From the NCBI GenBank assembly GCA_026706395.1, contig JAPOYU010000138.1:1-14530 (forward strand): 14,530 nt of DNA, written 5' to 3'. Shown here piece by piece: positions 11,894 through 14,530 of this stretch. A program made the position numbers and the translations under genes. The notes below the pieces were generated by a model. It worked only from the letters and a program-made list of their open reading frames with translations, made no database searches and was not told the origin of the DNA. The DNA is from Chloroflexota bacterium. Its GTDB lineage: Bacteria > Chloroflexota > Anaerolineae > Aggregatilineales > Phototrophicaceae. Positions within the stretch are counted from its first letter, which is position 1; each line of letters starts with the position of its first letter.

Positions 11894-14090
11894 ACTCAAC
11901 CCGCTGGCGGCAATGGAGGTGGAGCGGATTGAAAGCCTCTATGGGAGTGCGACACTCTCGCCTGCCGGTCCAATTACTGCCGGCAGCTGGGGTACCTGGC
12001 AACTCCGCTACACTGCGGGCAGCTATGGGATCGATGAGAACGGGACCCTGCTGGTTGCCTGGCGCTTTGCCACGGATTGGGGAACACCGCAGACATCCGA
12101 TTTGTCAGCACCAAATTATGTGAGCGCAACGACGGATAGCCGCTCGTGCAAGGTCGCGTGCCGCTTCGATCCGAAGGGGTACATCCGTCCCTGGCGGGCC
12201 TGCCTCGCTATTGACATTGTGGATGGCACGCTGCTTCCGGGCGATACGATAACCATTACCTATGGAGATAGGAGCGGCGGTTCGGCCGGGACGCGCGCGC
12301 AGACCTTCGTGGAGAAAGCCTTCCGCTTCAGAACCTTGATCGACGCGCAGGGAAGCGGTCAATACGTCACGCTGCCCAGCTCACCCGCCACCGAGATTGT
12401 CGCGGACGAGGCGAAGCGGCTGGTCGCGATCGTACCTAGCGAGGCCGAGACCGGGCGACAGTTCGATCTCTTGGTAAAAGCTGAGGACGGCTGGGGAAAC
12501 CCCGCCACCAGCTATTCCGGCACGATCTCGCTGGAGGAGGAGAGCGGCGCGATCGCCAACTTGCCGGACAGCTACACATTCCAGCCTGACGATCGCGGAG
12601 CCCGCCGTTTCGGCAACTGCACCGTCAGCCGACCCGGCATCTTCACGATATGCGCCCGAGCTCAGAACGGGACGCTCGCCAGGGAGAGCAACCCTCTGAG
12701 GGCGCTCGCGGCGTCCGGCGCTTATCGTCCATTCTGGGCTGACCTGCACGGCCAGAGCGGCGAGACGGTTGGCACCAACAGCGTGCGCGACTACTTTGCC
12801 TTCGCCCGCGATTACAGCGCTCTGGACGTTTCCGGCCATCAGGGGAATGATTTCCAGATAACCGAACAGATATGGGAAGAGATCAAGGCGGCCGCCAATG
12901 ATGCCAACGAGTCCGGGCAATTTGTGGCCTTCGTCGGCTATGAATGGTCCGGCACCACCGCCGGCGGTGGTGACCGGAACGTCTATTTTCTGGGCAGTCA
13001 GGGCGACCTCTTGCGTTCCAGTCACGCCCAGATTAGCGACCTCTCCGATCTGGCGGCGGACCGCTATCCCGTTTCCGAGCTGTATGACGCGCTGGCGGGA
13101 CGCACCGACCTCTTTATCATTCCCCACGTGGGAGGCCGCCCAAGCGACCTGGCTTATCACAGCGCGGCGCTGGAGCCGCTGGTCGAACTGTACTCCTCCT
13201 GGGGCGAGTTCGAGTGGATGCTACGCGAGTCCATCGCGCGTGGTTACCATGTCGGCGTGGTGGCGGGGAGTGATGGTCACAAGGGCAGACCCGGCAGCAG
13301 TTACCCGGGCGCGAGCACCTTTGGCGTTTACGGTGGACTAACTTGTATTCTGGCTAGCGACCTCACCCGGAGTGCCATCGGGGAGGCCCTGATAGCGCGT
13401 CGGTGCTACGCCACGAGTGGCCAACGCATCATCGTGCAGGCAAGCTGTGAGAACCGTCCTATAGGAAGCCAATTCAGCCTAGATCGTCCCCCTACTTTCG
13501 ATCTGGAGATTGTGGGGACGGAGGAGCTGGAGCAGATTGAACTCTGGCGGGGAAACGAGTTGCTGCACAGCTGGCCTGCAATCCAGGAGCGGAGCCCGGA
13601 CCAGCTCAGGTTGAGCTGGAAGGGAGCGCGGGTACGAGGCAGGGCGAGAAAGGCCCGCTGGGACGGCACTCTCACCGTTGAAGGAGGCAGGATACTCGCC
13701 GTCGAGGGTTACGCCTTCGATTCACCAGCCGAGGGCGTTCAGGATTGGGGTCCCAACCGCGTGAGTTGGCGCTCCACCACGACCGGCGACACCGATGGCA
13801 TTCTCGTGACCTTGGAGGCGCAGGCCGATACCTTTCTGGCAGTCGACACATCTCTCGTCTCTACAGAGATCAGTTGGTCCGACCTGGGGGACAGTAGTAA
13901 GCGGATAGAGGCAGGCGGGGTTAACCTGGAATTAACGATTGAGCGCCGCCCCATCGGGCTGAAAGAACGACACTTCAGAGTCAGCTTCCGACCCGCCAGT
14001 AGCCCTTCCGGGGAACACGCGTACTGGATTCGCGTGCTCCAGGGTGACGGAGCGAAAGCGTGGACAAGTCCCTGGTATGTTACCCACTAA
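11877..14090 (+). CDS. DUF3604 PHP-like metallohydrolase
   Basis: 737 residues. The first ~285 are beta-rich, with Ig-like wording (for example LLVKAEDGWGNPATSYSGTI), and carry no catalytic motif. The catalytic PHP-like part follows with likely metal ligands in order: FWADLHGQSG (Asp289, His291), VSGHQGNDFQ (His321), VGYEWSG (Glu356), IIPHVGG (His417) and AGSDGHKGRPGSSYPG (Asp466, His468). A beta-rich tail closes the protein. There is no signal peptide. DUF3604 proteins are presumed metal-dependent hydrolases or phosphoesterases, none firmly assigned that I know of. I chose ATG 11877, not an upstream ATG at 11823, because GAGG (11867-11870) is well placed and 11823 lies deep inside the previous gene. 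The remaining 17-nt overlap with the M81 gene implies coupled translation and shared function. Confidence 0.9.
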   Translation: MTSRIELNPLAAMEVERIESLYGSATLSPAGPITAGSWGTWQLRYTAGSYGIDENGTLLVAWRFATDWGTPQTSDLSAPNYVSATTDSRSCKVACRFDPKGYIRPWRACLAIDIVDGTLLPGDTITITYGDRSGGSAGTRAQTFVEKAFRFRTLIDAQGSGQYVTLPSSPATEIVADEAKRLVAIVPSEAETGRQFDLLVKAEDGWGNPATSYSGTISLEEESGAIANLPDSYTFQPDDRGARRFGNCTVSRPGIFTICARAQNGTLARESNPLRALAASGAYRPFWADLHGQSGETVGTNSVRDYFAFARDYSALDVSGHQGNDFQITEQIWEEIKAAANDANESGQFVAFVGYEWSGTTAGGGDRNVYFLGSQGDLLRSSHAQISDLSDLAADRYPVSELYDALAGRTDLFIIPHVGGRPSDLAYHSAALEPLVELYSSWGEFEWMLRESIARGYHVGVVAGSDGHKGRPGSSYPGASTFGVYGGLTCILASDLTRSAIGEALIARRCYATSGQRIIVQASCENRPIGSQFSLDRPPTFDLEIVGTEELEQIELWRGNELLHSWPAIQERSPDQLRLSWKGARVRGRARKARWDGTLTVEGGRILAVEGYAFDSPAEGVQDWGPNRVSWRSTTTGDTDGILVTLEAQADTFLAVDTSLVSTEISWSDLGDSSKRIEAGGVNLELTIERRPIGLKERHFRVSFRPASSPSGEHAYWIRVLQGDGAKAWTSPWYVTH

Positions 14091-14126
14091 GGCGCGGGGC
14101 GGTATTTGCAAAATGGGACGCCTTTT
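14089..14126 (+). terminator. Possible terminator at the end of the operon
   Basis: AAGGCG (14089-14094, overlapping the stop codon) is complementary to CGCCTT (14119-14124), with a 24-nt loop, and the stem runs into a TTTT tract (14123-14126). It is placed correctly at the operon end, but the loop is large and the T-tract short, so efficiency is doubtful. Confidence 0.3.
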
Positions 14127-14236
14127 CAGAAAAAGCTGACGGAATGTCCTATCTTGGGCTTGAATAGTCTGTGAGCCGCTTCCAGGGTGGTAGCGCAACC
14201 GCAGAAAGGATCGAATACTGCGCCGTTTGAGCCGTA
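14126..14236 (-). pseudogene. Remnant of an N4/N6-type DNA methyltransferase (motif I only)
   Basis: On the - strand this frame reads GAVFDPFCGCATTLEAAHRL followed by FKPKIGHS and a stop. DPFCGCATT with a following LxAA helix is the S-adenosylmethionine-binding motif I of site-specific DNA methyltransferases; VLDPFCGxGTT is the common form. Normal members continue with a WIGIDIS-like strand, whereas here the frame degenerates after KIG and hits TGA at 14128-14126. Upstream on the - strand the frame carries KLAESGYGSN but no catalytic DPPY/NPPY motif, so the rest of the gene is gone or scrambled. It is a small decayed fragment, convergent with the operon, and probably part of a lost restriction or orphan methylation gene. 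Confidence 0.55.
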
Positions 14237-14418
14237 GCCCGATTCTGCCAGTTTGCGGCATCTACCATGGTGTCTTTTTGAGTCGCCAGGCGATTCGTCG
14301 CATTAGTAGAGCATGAGAGTCGCGGCGAGGCGTGGCAGGTTGCCCGCAGCGTTGCGATACTACAGCGAATCAGCTGCGCCCAAATGCCATATATAGACGA
14401 TTGGATGTTGGGGACGAT
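14237..14418. other. Short non-coding stretch
   Basis: Nothing recognisable on either strand. A - strand frame stays open through here (14481-14149) but its translation has no family resemblance and unlikely composition. This may be further scrambled sequence of the methyltransferase relic. Confidence 0.3.
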
Positions 14419-14530
14419 ATGACGAAAGCGCATGGTGTGCAGGTCGAAAAGATCAAATTGCTTGATGTGCGAGGCAACCACATTCTAGCGGCTTTCGTGG
14501 TGGGAATTGCGGCGCTCAAATGGAGCAAGG
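14419..14530 (+). CDS. Possible start of an unidentified ORF (partial)
   Basis: An ATG at 14419 opens a frame that runs off the window (37 codons seen). The product starts charged (MTKAHGVQVEKIKLLDVRGN) and then has a hydrophobic run (ILAAFVVGIAAL) that could begin a membrane segment. GGGGA at 14410-14414 is a plausible but close ribosome site. I do not recognise a family, and the real start could lie elsewhere. Confidence 0.25.
   Translation, partial: MTKAHGVQVEKIKLLDVRGNHILAAFVVGIAALKWSK

Noticed and set aside
14149..14481. 110-codon - strand frame near the window end
   Set aside because: Unlikely composition and no family. The methyltransferase motif lies in a different - strand frame, which explains this strand better.

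Overview
High-GC bacterial DNA from what looks like an uncultured environmental organism. There are no ribosomal or marker genes, so the lineage is a guess. The decayed solute-binding protein at 1544-2185 carries Cys-rich, family-specific wording (an NNLGC-type N-terminus followed by GIIGTSCSS) that I associate with Chloroflexota, and the broken integrase fits the same group as I remember it. Against this, the intact peptide-binding protein has a plain Sec signal with no lipobox, which is unusual for a single-membrane bacterium. I lean to Chloroflexota with low confidence.

Layout. (1) 1-1152: the last codons of a CobW/COG0523-type metal GTPase, translationally coupled to an intact seven-bladed WD40 protein. 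(2) 1153-4006: about 2.9 kb of decayed or sparse DNA. It holds a frameshifted branched-chain amino acid binding-protein pseudogene, a tyrosine-recombinase pseudogene with an internal amber stop and no catalytic half, several tiny possible ORFs, and hairpins. (3) 4007-14090: one tightly packed + strand operon behind a textbook sigma-70 promoter (TTGACA, 17 bp, TATACT). (4) 14091-14530: a possible terminator, the motif-I scrap of a DNA methyltransferase on the - strand, and the uncertain start of another ORF.

The operon reads: peptide-binding protein, DppB-type permease, DppC-type permease, SelA/DgaE-like PLP enzyme, N-acyl-D-amino-acid deacylase-like amidohydrolase, MlrC-type (M81) metallopeptidase, and a DUF3604 PHP-like metallohydrolase. 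The last five genes are spaced by 8 nt or less, or overlap. My inference is a catabolic module that imports a small peptide-like or N-acylated D-amino acid compound, breaks an unusual amide bond with the M81 and D-aminoacylase-like enzymes, and processes the released amine with the PLP enzyme. No ATPase subunit is encoded here. The D-aminoacylase homologue lacks one canonical metal-binding His (Leu63) and has Asp90 where the archetype has Cys, so its chemistry may differ. The combination as a whole is the best candidate in this window for an undescribed system.
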